Part shown: piece by piece, positions 55,891 to 64,000 of the stretch
Position numbering within the stretch: position 1 is the stretch's first letter
Layout: each line of letters starts with the position of its first letter
Assembly: GCF_900142935.1 (NCBI RefSeq)
Contig: NZ_FSRS01000001.1
Span: 3,636,501-3,700,500, forward strand
From: Rhodovulum sp. ES.010
GTDB lineage: Bacteria > Pseudomonadota > Alphaproteobacteria > Rhodobacterales > Rhodobacteraceae
DNA: 64,000 nt
Direction of reading: 5' to 3'
Made by a program: the position numbers and the translations under genes
The notes under the pieces: generated by a model
Told to the model about the DNA's origin: nothing
Databases searched by the model: none
Seen by the model: the letters and a program-made list of their open reading frames with translations, nothing else

Positions 55891-56598
55891 CTAACGCAGT
55901 CGCTGGAACTCGGAGCGCGGGCCGCGGTTGTCGAAGAAGGGCACGCTTTCGGGCGGCAGCCCCTGGCGCAGGAGGCCCGCGACCTCAGCCAGCACGACCT
56001 CGGTGATGAAGGGGAGGTCGAAGCCGCGCACCGCGGCGAGCGGGATCCATTGCAGGTGGCTGAGCTCGTCCTCGGCGCCCGAGAAATCGTCTAGGTCGCC
56101 GGCGATCGCCTCGGCCTCGACCAGGAAGAACCGCGCGTCGAACCGGCGCGGGCGACCCGGGGGCGTGATCGCGCGGAAGATGAAGTGCAGCCCTTCGGCC
56201 GTGGGCAGGTGGCCCGTGCGGGAGAATCCGCGCCAGCCCTGCGGGGCCGGGCTGTCCCAGGCGCCCGGCCGGCCGAGGATCAGCCCGGTCTCTTCCCACA
56301 ATTCGCGGATGGCGGCGGTGACGAGGGCGGTCGCCAGCGCCGGATCGGCGTCGGCGCATAGCCGCGCGGCGCATCCGGACGCGAGCGGCGCGGCCAGCGG
56401 CACGGTGGCGTCCGCCGCATCCACCGCGCCGCCCGGGAAGACGAACTTGTTCGGCATGAAGGCGGCCGCCGCCCCCCGCTGGCCCATAAGGACCTTCGGC
56501 GCGCTTGCCGCATCACGCAGGACGATGACCGTCGCGGCGTTCCGGATCGGCGGGTCGGCTATGGGTCGTTCCCGAATCCGTGCATCCTCCTGGCCCAC
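55891..56598 (-). CDS. Nudix hydrolase with insertion in the Nudix box (NUDT19/RP2-like)
   Basis: About 235 residues. The Nudix helix AAIRELWEETGLIL is present, but the leading GG of the box (FVFPGGAVDAAD) is separated from it by about 35 residues, as in the coenzyme-A/NUDT19-like group. Start uncertain: no ATG is in frame after the previous gene, so a GTG overlapping the DUF983 gene by 40 bases is proposed. Nearby AGGAGG is in the right place for this gene but points at the DUF983 frame. Confidence 0.78.
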   Translation of the reverse strand: MGQEDARIRERPIADPPIRNAATVIVLRDAASAPKVLMGQRGAAAAFMPNKFVFPGGAVDAADATVPLAAPLASGCAARLCADADPALATALVTAAIRELWEETGLILGRPGAWDSPAPQGWRGFSRTGHLPTAEGLHFIFRAITPPGRPRRFDARFFLVEAEAIAGDLDDFSGAEDELSHLQWIPLAAVRGFDLPFITEVVLAEVAGLLRQGLPPESVPFFDNRGPRSEFQRLR

Positions 56599-56957
56599 TG
56601 CAGCGCTACCATCACCCCTTTCAACCGTGGCAGAAGGTACAGTGCGAGCCCGACGGAGCCAATGGAGAAGAACGAGGTCAGCACCAGGGGGTCGGGGTCG
56701 AAAAGCAGCACGACCCACAGCAGCAGCGGCGACATCACGAACCCGACGATCAGCACCGTCAGATAGGCCGGGCCGTCATCCGATTGATGATGGTTCAGAT
56801 CTTCGCGACAGACCGGGCAATGCTCGCGCACGGACAGGTAATCCGACATCATCGGGCCCGCCCCGCAATTGGGGCATCGCTTGCACCAGCCGCGCAGCAG
56901 CGCGGCACCAAGGGGCCTTGGCCGCCTCTCGATCATGTGGTGGTCCATCGCCGTCAT
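56559..56957 (-). CDS. DUF983 zinc-ribbon membrane protein
   Basis: 132 residues. Two zinc-binding CxxC pairs (CPNC, CPVC) in a short N-terminal ribbon, then two membrane helices (YLTVLIVGFVMSPLLLWVVL and VLTSFFSIGSVGLALYLLP). The second ATG (MTAMDHHM) has GGAGG nine bases upstream and is preferred to the ATG 27 bases earlier. It overlaps the Nudix gene and is divergent from the EF-hand gene. Function unknown. Confidence 0.82.
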   Translation of the reverse strand: MTAMDHHMIERRPRPLGAALLRGWCKRCPNCGAGPMMSDYLSVREHCPVCREDLNHHQSDDGPAYLTVLIVGFVMSPLLLWVVLLFDPDPLVLTSFFSIGSVGLALYLLPRLKGVMVALQWARRMHGFGNDP

Positions 56958-57163
56958 GTGGGCACGCCTCCGGCTTGCGTGCATCTTCCAAGGTAGGGAG
57001 CGCGCCGGTCCTTAGAAGATGACGCACTGTCCTTGCGGCGGGATGTCGCAAGACTTTCGCGAGGGGCGGCGACGGAAGTTCCCGGCCGCTGCGTACCATG
57101 TTCAGATGGCTGCGGGGAGGCGCCCCGGGGCTGGTGAACGTCGACAAGGAAAGGAGAAAGAGG

Positions 57164-58033
57164 ATGACATATGGCAAGGGTCTGATGACCGGATCGGCGC
57201 TGGCGATGGCAGTGGCGACAATGCTTGCGGCGACGCTGCCCGCGGGCGCCCAAGGGGCTCAGGGCAGCCGGAGCGATGCGCTGTTCGACCGGCTCGACTC
57301 CGATGGCAGCGGCACGATCAGCCTAGAGGAGTTCACCGCGCGTTCGACCGCGCGGTTCCAGCAACTCGACACCGATGGCGACGGCGCGATATCGGCCGAG
57401 GAGGCGCAGAACCTCGGTCCGGCCCGCGACGGCCAGGGCCGTCGCGGCATGCAGCCCCGCGCGGGCGGCTACGGCATGGGCGGCGGACAGCCGATGGGAC
57501 AGGGTTATCAGATGGGGCCCGGCGCCGGAATGGGCCAAGGTTACGGCATGGGCCGTGGCCATGCCATGGGGCAGGGCTATGGAATGGCACCGGGATACAT
57601 GATGGGCCATGGCGGCTGCATGCGGTCCGGCCAGAGCATGGGGTCCGGCTGCGCCATGGGGCAAGGCTATGGCATGGGCGACGGTCGCGGTATGGGGCAG
57701 GGTATGGGATCTGCCCAGGGCATGGGGCCACGCGGCGGCGGTTACGGCATGTTCGGCGGGATGCAGGGCGACGGTCCGATGGGCTATGGCGGCTTCGGAG
57801 ACCCGAGCCTGAGCGACGAGGACCGCGCCGAGCGCGCCCGAGCGCTGGTCGAGATGCTCGACGCCGATGGCGACGGCATGCTGAATGCCGAGGAAATGGC
57901 CGCGCGCCCAGGCCCGCAGATGATCTTCGACCGGGTCGATGCCGATGGCGATGGCACGATCTCCAAGGACGAGTTCGACGCCGCGGCCGAACGGTTCGGC
58001 GGCCGGTTCGGGCCCGGCCGCGGCAACCGGTGA
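57164..58033 (+). CDS. Secreted EF-hand protein with Met/Gly-rich middle
   Basis: 289 residues. Signal peptide about 1-30. Four EF-hand calcium-binding loops: DSDGSGTISLEEF and DTDGDGAISAEEA near the N-terminus, DADGDGMLNAEEM and DADGDGTISKDEF near the C-terminus. Between them about 120 residues are repeats of GMGQGYGM type, with scattered His and Cys, which could bind copper or other metals. AAGGAG seven bases upstream fixes the ATG. First gene before an ECF sigma/anti-sigma/sensor set. Confidence 0.85.
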   Translation: MTYGKGLMTGSALAMAVATMLAATLPAGAQGAQGSRSDALFDRLDSDGSGTISLEEFTARSTARFQQLDTDGDGAISAEEAQNLGPARDGQGRRGMQPRAGGYGMGGGQPMGQGYQMGPGAGMGQGYGMGRGHAMGQGYGMAPGYMMGHGGCMRSGQSMGSGCAMGQGYGMGDGRGMGQGMGSAQGMGPRGGGYGMFGGMQGDGPMGYGGFGDPSLSDEDRAERARALVEMLDADGDGMLNAEEMAARPGPQMIFDRVDADGDGTISKDEFDAAAERFGGRFGPGRGNR

Positions 58034-58040
58034 TGCGTGC

Positions 58041-58068
58041 GGGCGGCGGGGGGAGGCCCCCGCCGTCC
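58041..58068 (+). promoter_or_regulatory. Stem-loop between EF-hand and ECF sigma genes
   Basis: Arms GGGCGGCGGGGG/CCCCCGCCGTCC (12 pairs, one G-T) with a 4-base GAGG loop, starting eight bases after the EF-hand stop. No U-tract, so partial read-through into the sigma gene is expected. Confidence 0.7.
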
Positions 58069-58105
58069 TTGCCGGCTGGGCGGCGACGGGATAGGCCGGA
58101 GACGG

Positions 58106-58693
58106 ATGGAGATGCCTTTCGATGCTTCCGGGCACGAGGAAAGCGACGAGGCGCTGCTCGCCGCCTGCGGGCGGGGCGACGCGAGAGCCGCGCGTTTCCT
58201 GACGCTGCGGTTCACGCCGCGCGCGTTCGGCTATGCGGCGCAGCTCTTGGGCGACAGGGCCGAGGCCGAGGACGTGGCGCAAGAGGCAATGCTGCGGCTC
58301 TGGCGGATTGCGCCGGACTGGCGTGCCGGAGAGGCGAAGGTGACGACATGGCTCTACCGTGTGGTCACCAATCTCTGCACCGACCGGCTGCGTCGGCGGC
58401 GGGGCGAAAGGCTCGACACGATCCCCGAGCCGGAGGACGGGGCGCCCCCGGCGGAATTGCGGCTGTTGCAGGCGGCGCGGGCCGAGGCGCTGACGGCGGG
58501 GCTGTCCGGGTTGCCCGAGCGGCAGCGACAGGCGGTGATCCTCAGGCATCTGGAGGGGCTATCGAACCCCGCGATTGCCGAGATCATGGAGATCAGCACC
58601 GAGGCGGTGGAAAGCCTGACGGCCCGGGGCAAGAGGGCTCTCGCGGCCGGGCTGGTCGTGCGCCGAAAGGAGTTGGGGTTCGAAGATGACTGA
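58106..58693 (+). CDS. ECF RNA polymerase sigma factor (CnrH-like)
   Basis: 195 residues. Sigma-70 region 2 (about 40-105: RAEAEDVAQEAMLRLWR, VTTWLYRVVTNLCTDRL) and region 4 (about 140-190: LPERQRQAVILRHLEGLSNP, ISTEAVESLTARGKRALAAG). ATG chosen with GGAG upstream; another ATG lies two codons later. The next gene overlaps its end by eight bases. Adjacent genes look like anti-sigma and periplasmic sensor, as in Cnr. Confidence 0.88.
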   Translation: MEMPFDASGHEESDEALLAACGRGDARAARFLTLRFTPRAFGYAAQLLGDRAEAEDVAQEAMLRLWRIAPDWRAGEAKVTTWLYRVVTNLCTDRLRRRRGERLDTIPEPEDGAPPAELRLLQAARAEALTAGLSGLPERQRQAVILRHLEGLSNPAIAEIMEISTEAVESLTARGKRALAAGLVVRRKELGFEDD

Positions 58694-59048
58694 CAGGCGA
58701 CTGACCGACGAGGACCTCGAGACCCTGTTCGAGGCGGGCCGCGCGGCGCGTCCTGCGCCGCCGGACGCGCTGCTCGCGCGGGTAATGGATGACGCGATAA
58801 CAGAGGCCGGTGGTCGGTCGGCGGGCGTGATCGGGCCGGTCCCGCGCCGGGGCGTGCTGGCGGGGCTGGTCACCGGCCTCGGCGGTTGGCCGGCTTTGGG
58901 CGGTCTGGCGACCGCCGGCGTGGTCGGCCTCTGGATCGGGTATGTCGCGCCGGGCGGGATCGACACCGTGCGCGCGGCGATGCTGGGCGGGGGCTACGGC
59001 ATCGCCGATATGATGCCGAGCCTGGACGGATATCTGGCGGAGGGATGA
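58686..59048 (+). CDS. Putative membrane anti-sigma factor (CnrY-like)
   Basis: 120 residues. A cytoplasmic N-terminal helix pair (TDEDLETLFEAGRAARPAPP, LLARVMDDAITEAGG), which could hold the sigma factor, is followed by one membrane helix (about 75-93) and a short periplasmic end. Overlaps the sigma gene by 8 bases (ATGACTGA) and the next gene by ATGA. The function is inferred from position and topology; no zinc-binding motif is present. Confidence 0.66.
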   Translation: MTDRRLTDEDLETLFEAGRAARPAPPDALLARVMDDAITEAGGRSAGVIGPVPRRGVLAGLVTGLGGWPALGGLATAGVVGLWIGYVAPGGIDTVRAAMLGGGYGIADMMPSLDGYLAEG

Positions 59049-59560
59049 GCGTGGCGGAAACGGACAAGACCGGGGCGGCCCCGCGCACGCGGGCATGGGT
59101 GCGCATCGCGCTGGTGGCGAGCCTCGCGCTGAACCTTCTGGTTCTCGGCATGATCGGCGGCGCGATGCTCGGTCACCGGCATGACGGCCCGCGCGGGGCG
59201 TCCTTCGGGCCGGGGGAACTGGGACCCTACGGCCGGGCCTTCAGCGCGCCGGATCGCGATGCGCTGCGCGCGGCGCTGCGGGCCGAGGCGCCGCGGCTCC
59301 GCGCCAATCGCGAGGGGGTGCGGGCCGGGTTTCGCGACGTCCTTGCCGCGCTGCGGGCCGAACCTTTCGACCAGGCCCGCGTCGAAGCCGCGCTCCAGGC
59401 GCAACAGGCGCGCCTGCGCGATCAGATGGGCCTGACGCGCAGGCTGATGCTGGAGCGGGTCGCTGCGATGAGCCCGGAGGAACGGTCGGCCTTTGCCGAC
59501 CGGCTAGAGGAGGTGTTGCGACGCGGCCCGCCCCGCGACCGCGGCCACCGCGGCCCGTAG
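59045..59560 (+). CDS. Periplasmic heavy-metal sensor-like protein (CnrX/ZraP type)
   Basis: 171 residues. One N-terminal membrane helix (about 18-40) then a long helical hairpin (DALRAALRAEAPRLRANREG, EAALQAQQARLRDQMG, MSPEERSAFADRLEEVLRRG). This is the CnrX/Spy/ZraP-like fold. His residues (GHRHD) just after the helix could bind metal. Last gene of the EF-hand/sigma operon; ATGA overlap with the putative anti-sigma gene. Confidence 0.78.
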   Translation: MSVAETDKTGAAPRTRAWVRIALVASLALNLLVLGMIGGAMLGHRHDGPRGASFGPGELGPYGRAFSAPDRDALRAALRAEAPRLRANREGVRAGFRDVLAALRAEPFDQARVEAALQAQQARLRDQMGLTRRLMLERVAAMSPEERSAFADRLEEVLRRGPPRDRGHRGP

Positions 59561-59788
59561 GGACGCGCCCGCCGTCGCGCGCATTCGAGCCAACGGCCTT
59601 GCCGGACGGCGGCGGCCACGGGGCCGGCGCAGCGCCTCGGCGGGGCGTCCCGGGGGGAACGGGCGTCGCGCATTAGGAGACATCGGCGTTTCGACGGGTC
59701 CGTCAGCGTCGTTGCGGACCGTCATTAGGTGGCATCCTGGAAGGACATGGCCCCGTCGCCAAGGCGCGGTGCCTGAGGCGGCCCTGCG

Positions 59789-61192
59789 TCAGGCGGCGGA
59801 GCGGCTGATCTCGACGGTGTTGCGCCCCGACGCCTTGGCGCCGTAAAGCGCGCGGTCGGCCTGCTCCATGAGCGCGTTGATCTCGGCCTCCACGTCGGCG
59901 CTGCCGGCCGCCGGTGTCTTGTCCCGCCCGAAGGCGAGGCCGACGCTGATCGTCACGCCGATCTCACCCGCCCCGCCGGGCAGCGTCACGGGGCGTTGCT
60001 CGATCAGCGTGCGCAGACGTTCGGCCGTGGCGCAGGCCTGTTCGAAGCCCGTTTCGGGCAGGGCCACCAGGAATTCCTCGCCGCCGATCCGTGCGACGAG
60101 GTCCACTGGGCGCAGGCTGTCCTTCACCCGGCGCGCCACCTCGACCAGGACTGCGTCGCCCGCCGCGTGACCGTAACGGTCGTTCACCCGCTTGAACCGG
60201 TCGAGATCGAGCAGCATCACCGCGTAGCCGCGTCCGGTCTCGGCCGCGCGCTCGGCGATCCGCGCCAGGTGCGGCAGCGCGTAGCGGCGGTTGAACAGCC
60301 CGGTCAACGGGTCGATCACCGCAAGCCTGAGCCCGTCCTCCAGCGTCGCCCGCAGCCGGTCGGCCTGCTGCTTGCGGCGCAGTTGCGTGCGGATGCGGAT
60401 GGCCAGTTCCTCGGGGGCGACCGGGGTCGCGATCAGGTCGTTCGCGCCGAGGTCGAGCGCCATGGCGGCGGTCTGCGGTGCGCCGTCGGGCACCACCACG
60501 AGGATCGCCGCGTTCCGTGTATTGGCATTGGCGCGCAACTCGCTGACCAGCCGGAGCCCGGCCCCGTCCGGCGAAAGTTCCGCGTCGATCACGAACAAAT
60601 CCGGTGCGGGCGCGTCCGCGGGCGGGGTCAGGGCCTCCGCCCGGGTCATCGCCGAAAGGGTATCCGAGATGCGCGGGGCAAGCGCGCCGCGCAACGCAAG
60701 CGCCTTGCGCGGGGTTGCAGCGATCAGCGCCACGCGGGCCGGCGGCATGAAGCCCTCGGTCGCCTCAGCGAAGCCGAGCGCGCGATGGGTGCCGTTGCGC
60801 AGCGCCAGTTCCTCGGCCGTTTCGCGGGCGCGCAGAAGGTTGCGGACTCGGGCCAACAGGATCATCTCGTCGAGAGGCTTCGACAGGAACTCGTCGGCGC
60901 CGGCTTCGAGGGCGCGCATCTTCGTCTCTGTCGAGCAGGCCCCGGTCACCACGATCAGCGGGATTCCGGCGGTTTCGGGATGCGCCTTGAGCCGCCGGCA
61001 GAGTTCGGTCCCGTCCATGTCGGGCAGCGTCATGTCCATCAGGATCAGGTCGGGCCGGTCCCGGCGTGCGGCGGTGATCGCCCCTGCGGCATCGCGGGCT
61101 TGGACGACGTCGTAATGCGCCTCGCTCAGCCGCACCTTCAGCACGATGCGGTTGGTGGCGACGTCGTCAACGATCAGGATGCGCCGGGACAT
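59789..61192 (-). CDS. PleD-type response regulator diguanylate cyclase (REC-REC-GGDEF)
   Basis: 467 residues. First receiver 1-120 with Asp53 (LILMDMTLPDMDG) and Lys105 (FLSKPLDE). A second, degenerate receiver about 150-275. GGDEF domain about 300-465 with active site GGEEF near 369, preceded at the right distance by the inhibitory-site motif RPVD. It makes cyclic di-GMP, with phosphorylation-driven activation as in PleD. GAGGAG precedes the ATG. Divergent from the DUF3572 gene. Confidence 0.93.
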   Translation of the reverse strand: MSRRILIVDDVATNRIVLKVRLSEAHYDVVQARDAAGAITAARRDRPDLILMDMTLPDMDGTELCRRLKAHPETAGIPLIVVTGACSTETKMRALEAGADEFLSKPLDEMILLARVRNLLRARETAEELALRNGTHRALGFAEATEGFMPPARVALIAATPRKALALRGALAPRISDTLSAMTRAEALTPPADAPAPDLFVIDAELSPDGAGLRLVSELRANANTRNAAILVVVPDGAPQTAAMALDLGANDLIATPVAPEELAIRIRTQLRRKQQADRLRATLEDGLRLAVIDPLTGLFNRRYALPHLARIAERAAETGRGYAVMLLDLDRFKRVNDRYGHAAGDAVLVEVARRVKDSLRPVDLVARIGGEEFLVALPETGFEQACATAERLRTLIEQRPVTLPGGAGEIGVTISVGLAFGRDKTPAAGSADVEAEINALMEQADRALYGAKASGRNTVEISRSAA

Positions 61193-61306
61193 CGGCGGAA
61201 CTCCTCTACGGGGAATAAGGAGAACTTTTTACTGGCATTTTCCATGTTCACTCTTGGGCCGTAAGTGTTAACAAACCCTTTAACGCGGATCGCGAGGATA
61301 GGGGGC

Positions 61307-61582
61307 ATGCGGGAAACCGCCGATATCGTCGCGCTCAAGGCGCTGGCCTGGCTCGTGGGCAATGACGAGCTCTTGCCGGTCTTCCTGGGCGCAACGGGCG
61401 CATCGGAGGCGGATCTCAGGGCGCGCGCGGACGATCCCGACTTCCTCGCGGCGGTGCTCGATTTCCTGCTGATGGACGATGCGTGGGTACGGGCCTTTTG
61501 TGAGGCCGAGCGGTTGCCGGGTGAAGCGGTGATGCAGGCGCGCGCCGCGTTTCCGGGCGGCGCCGACCCTCACTGGACGTGA
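61307..61582 (+). CDS. DUF3572 family protein
   Basis: 91 residues. Helical soluble protein starting MRETADIVALKALAWLVGND with FLGATGASEADLRARADDPD and VLDFLLMDDAWVRAFCEAE, matching DUF3572. The gene begins 114 bases from the divergent PleD-like gene, the classic alphaproteobacterial pleD neighbourhood. Function unknown. Confidence 0.85.
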   Translation: MRETADIVALKALAWLVGNDELLPVFLGATGASEADLRARADDPDFLAAVLDFLLMDDAWVRAFCEAERLPGEAVMQARAAFPGGADPHWT

Positions 61583-61646
61583 GCGGGCGCTTGTGCGTCG
61601 GACCCGCGGGCGGCATGACGCGCGCGGCAGCTTGAGGAGCGGTAGC

Positions 61647-62351
61647 ATGGGACGCATCACGGCGATTCTCTTCGACAAGGACGGCACACTTTTCGATTTC
61701 CACGCGAGCTGGGGCGCGTGGGCGGCGGGCGTGCTGGAGACGCTCGCGCAGGGGGATGCCGGCCGGCGCGGGGCGCTCGCCGCGGCGGTCGGTTTCGATG
61801 AGGGGGCCGGACGGTTCCGTCCCGAAAGCCCCGCGATCGCCGGTACGGCCGAGCAGATCGTGGCCGAGATGCTGCCGCATTTGCCTGGGGTTGGCGCCGA
61901 AGAGCTGTTGGTGTGGCTGAATGCGGAAGCCGCGCGGGCGACGATGCGCCCGGCGGTGCCCCTTGCGCCGCTGATGGACGAACTGCGGGCGCGGGGGCTG
62001 GCGCTCGGGGTGGCCACGAACGAGGCCGAGGGACCGGCGCACGCGCATCTTGCCGCGGCCAGCATCGCCGGCCGGTTCGCTTTCGTTGCGGGCTGCGACA
62101 GTGGGCACGGGGCCAAGCCGGCGCCAGGGCAGCTTCTGGCCTTTGCCGCCGCGACCGGGCGGGTCCCGGACGAGGTGATGATGGTGGGCGACAGCCGGCA
62201 CGACCTGGCCGCGGGGCGTGCCGCCGGAATGGCGGCGGTCGGTGTGCTGACCGGCCCCGCGACCCGGCAAGAGCTGGCCGACCTCGCCGATGCGATACTC
62301 GACGATATCGGCGGCTTGCCGGACCTGCTCGACCGGCACGCGGCGGACTGA
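61647..62351 (+). CDS. HAD family hydrolase (phosphoglycolate phosphatase-like)
   Basis: 234 residues. HAD motif I FDKDGTLFDF (nucleophile Asp), motif II within GVATNEAEG, Lys of motif III in GAKPAPG and motif IV MMVGDSRHDLAAG. A helical cap lies between motifs I and II. GAGGAG seven bases upstream fixes the ATG. The substrate is not determined; phosphoglycolate would fit with the glc genes elsewhere in this window but the loci are not linked. Confidence 0.85.
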   Translation: MGRITAILFDKDGTLFDFHASWGAWAAGVLETLAQGDAGRRGALAAAVGFDEGAGRFRPESPAIAGTAEQIVAEMLPHLPGVGAEELLVWLNAEAARATMRPAVPLAPLMDELRARGLALGVATNEAEGPAHAHLAAASIAGRFAFVAGCDSGHGAKPAPGQLLAFAAATGRVPDEVMMVGDSRHDLAAGRAAGMAAVGVLTGPATRQELADLADAILDDIGGLPDLLDRHAAD

Positions 62352-62647
62352 GCGGCGCGGCGTGAACTGACAGCTGCTGCAGGGTCCGGCCCGAGCACAT
62401 CGGGCGGCCGAGGGTGTGACATCCCATCGAACCGGGCGCGCTGCGCCGCGCACGGGCGCATGGCCCTCGGCTGCCGGGCGGATTGAGGGGCGCCCGCGGC
62501 GGGCACCGGTAACGCCTTTGAAAACCATGCGAAAAGGATCAGGGAGAGGTCTGCCCTCCCCTGTGACCCTTTTGGCGGTCCGCCCCTCTGGCCGCGCCAT
62601 GGGCGTGCGGGCTATGGTGGCGCCGGACTCGGATCGGGAGGCTGGCG

Positions 62648-64000
62648 ATGGATGAAGCGGGTACACGCCCCGCGCCTGGGCGGATCGCGCTCGGCGTCCT
62701 GGGGTTCCTTGCCGGGGTCGCGGCGTGGGTGCTGTTCGAGGTGCTGCCCGATCCCCTGGCCGGCGCCCCGCGCGTCCTTCTGGCGCTGACGGCGCTGGGA
62801 GCGGCCTTCTTCCCCGCCGCCCTGGCCCTGTCTGGCCCCCTGCGCCTTGGTCCGGCGCTCGGGGGCGCGCTTGTGCTGGCCCTGCCGCTTTCCATGCTGA
62901 TGGTCTGGGCGAGCTTCCGCTTTGACTCGGTGCCGGCCTATCTCGCCACGGATCATCCATGGGTCGCCTTCGCGCTGTTGCTGTTTCTCGCACTTCCCTT
63001 CCTGATCACGCTGATTGGGCGCGGTATCCGGCCCGGCGACTACGAGGTGCTCTTTACCCAGTCGTGGCTGATCGTCGTGCGCCTTGCTGCGGCCTGGCTC
63101 TTCGTCGGGCTGGTCTGGGGGGTCCTGTTCCTGTCGAACGCCTTTCTGGAACTGGTCGGGATCGACATCATCGAGCGCCTGATCGATGCCGAGCCGGTGC
63201 CCTACCTGCTGAGCGGCCTCACCCTCGGCGTGGCCCTCGCGGTTGTGGGGGAGTTGTCCGACTACGTGTCTCCCGATCTCGTTCTGCAGCTCTTGCGCCT
63301 GCTGCTGCCGGTGGTTTTGGTCGTGTTGGCGGTGTTTCTCGTGGCGCTGCCCGTCCAGGGGCTGTCCAACCTGTTCGGGCAGTTTTCGGCCGCCGCGACG
63401 CTGCTGGCCATGGCGTTCGGCGCAGCGACCCTGATCTCGACGGGGCTGGACGCCACCGAAGAACGTCGCGTGCCCGGCGGGTTCACCTGCTGGTGCTGCC
63501 GGCTGATGGCGTTGCTGCTGCCCGCGGTCGCGGGCCTGGCGGCCTTCGCGGTCTGGTTGCGCATCGACCAATACGGCCTGAGTCCCGACCGCATCGTCGC
63601 GGCCGCGCTCGCGGTGCTCGCCCTCGGCTACGGCGTGGCCTATGCGGGTGCCGTCCTGGTGGGGCCCGGCTGGGCGGCGCGGATCCGGCGCGCCAATGTC
63701 TGGATGGCTGCGGCGGCGATGACCCTTGTCGCTGCCTTCTTCACGCCGTTGCTCGATCTGCAGCGCCTGTCGGCGGAGAACCAGGTAACGCGTTACCGCA
63801 GCGGGGCTGCGGCCGATGACCTCGACCTCTGGTCGATCGGGCGGGAGTGGGGGCACGCGGGCCAGACGGCCCTTGACCGTCTTGCCGGCATGACCGACCG
63901 GCCCGATGCGGCGCGTCTGGCCGAACGGCTTGCGGCGCTCGAGGTGGCCGAGAGCCGCTATGCCTTCGAGCGTAGCGGCGAAACCGGGGACGTCGCTGCG
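62648..64000 (+). CDS. DUF4153 membrane protein (partial, 3' end outside window)
   Basis: 451 codons are visible, open to the right edge. About ten membrane helices in the first 380 residues (FALLLFLALPFLITLIGRGI, LAAAWLFVGLVWGVLFLSNA), then a soluble region (RYRSGAAADDLDLWSIGREW). The pattern fits DUF4153. GGGAGG precedes the ATG. Function unknown. Confidence 0.75.
   Translation, partial: MDEAGTRPAPGRIALGVLGFLAGVAAWVLFEVLPDPLAGAPRVLLALTALGAAFFPAALALSGPLRLGPALGGALVLALPLSMLMVWASFRFDSVPAYLATDHPWVAFALLLFLALPFLITLIGRGIRPGDYEVLFTQSWLIVVRLAAAWLFVGLVWGVLFLSNAFLELVGIDIIERLIDAEPVPYLLSGLTLGVALAVVGELSDYVSPDLVLQLLRLLLPVVLVVLAVFLVALPVQGLSNLFGQFSAAATLLAMAFGAATLISTGLDATEERRVPGGFTCWCCRLMALLLPAVAGLAAFAVWLRIDQYGLSPDRIVAAALAVLALGYGVAYAGAVLVGPGWAARIRRANVWMAAAAMTLVAAFFTPLLDLQRLSAENQVTRYRSGAAADDLDLWSIGREWGHAGQTALDRLAGMTDRPDAARLAERLAALEVAESRYAFERSGETGDVAA

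Noticed and set aside
52703..55894. A 1063-codon open frame on the plus strand opposite metG and the MFS gene
   Set aside because: It is antisense to two clear genes with full motifs, and its residue composition is Arg/His/Gln-rich as expected for a shadow.
57076..57099. GGAAGTT...CGTACC before the EF-hand gene as an ECF-type promoter
   Set aside because: The spacer between GGAAG and CGTA is about 13 bases, shorter than the usual 15-17.
61268..61283. TTAA-N8-TTAA, CtrA-like site before the DUF3572 gene and pleD
   Set aside because: The CtrA consensus has a 7-base spacer; here it is 8. The position is attractive but the match is not good enough.
62531..62573. Imperfect hairpin AAAAGG...CCTTTT after the HAD gene as a terminator
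   Set aside because: Stem is interrupted and followed by only four T residues and G-rich sequence.

Overview
The window is chromosomal DNA of a high-GC alphaproteobacterium. The gene set (pyrG next to secG, glcDEF, an rpiA-gor-hflKC-degP block, TctABC and TRAP/TAXI transporters, a ScfR/RamB-type regulator, DUF6524, DUF2842 and DUF3572 proteins) and the GC-rich intergenic repeats ending in a GGAGTATTTGG-like core suggest Rhodobacterales (Rhodobacteraceae). This is judged from gene content only. I see no transposase, integrase, phage block or CRISPR array. Coding density is high, and most genes sit in tight operons with ATGA or TGATG overlaps.

Layout. 1-5.2 kb (minus): ABC importer for polar amino acids or amines with a glutamine-synthetase-like ligase and a class I amidotransferase. 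5.3-9.9 kb (minus): TerB-like protein, secreted unknown, pyrG, secG and two tandem DUF6524 membrane proteins. 10.1-11.6 kb (plus): purA and a DUF2842 protein. 11.6-17.6 kb: a long disordered protein, thiamine pyrophosphokinase, a DMT exporter, an Hsp20 chaperone with a sigma-32-like promoter and a perfect terminator, and two tandem secreted trypsin-like proteases. 17.7-23.3 kb: glcD, glcE, a membrane-anchored atypical receiver protein and glcF, then a DUF599 protein. 23.5-31.2 kb: serine deaminase, then rpiA, gor, hflK, hflC, a DUF2065 protein and degP. 31.5-38.8 kb: tctC-tctB-tctA, an acyl-CoA ligase and a PanE-family reductase, with a divergent ScfR/RamB-type regulator. 39.1-45.5 kb: five co-oriented genes with two glycosyltransferases (one a double-length MurG-like protein) and a Pro/Ala-rich membrane protein. 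45.8 kb: tRNA-Leu(UAA). 46.0-52.5 kb: class III aminotransferase divergent from an RpiR regulator, TAXI-TRAP transporter and UspA. 52.6-57.0 kb (minus): metG, MFS transporter, Nudix hydrolase, DUF983 protein. 57.2-59.6 kb: EF-hand protein followed by a Cnr-like module of ECF sigma, putative anti-sigma and periplasmic sensor. 59.8-64 kb: PleD-type diguanylate cyclase, DUF3572 protein, HAD phosphatase and a DUF4153 membrane protein cut by the window edge.

How they work together. Several blocks join uptake to first catabolic steps: amino acid or amine import with gamma-glutamylation, carboxylate import with CoA activation, TRAP import with transamination, and glycolate oxidation. Each of the three solute-binding-protein genes, and the EF-hand gene, is followed by a strong stem-loop before the next cistron, which would favour high expression of the exported protein over its partners. 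The least understood loci are the glycosyltransferase cluster at 39-45 kb, the receiver protein inside the glc operon, and the EF-hand/ECF-sigma operon.
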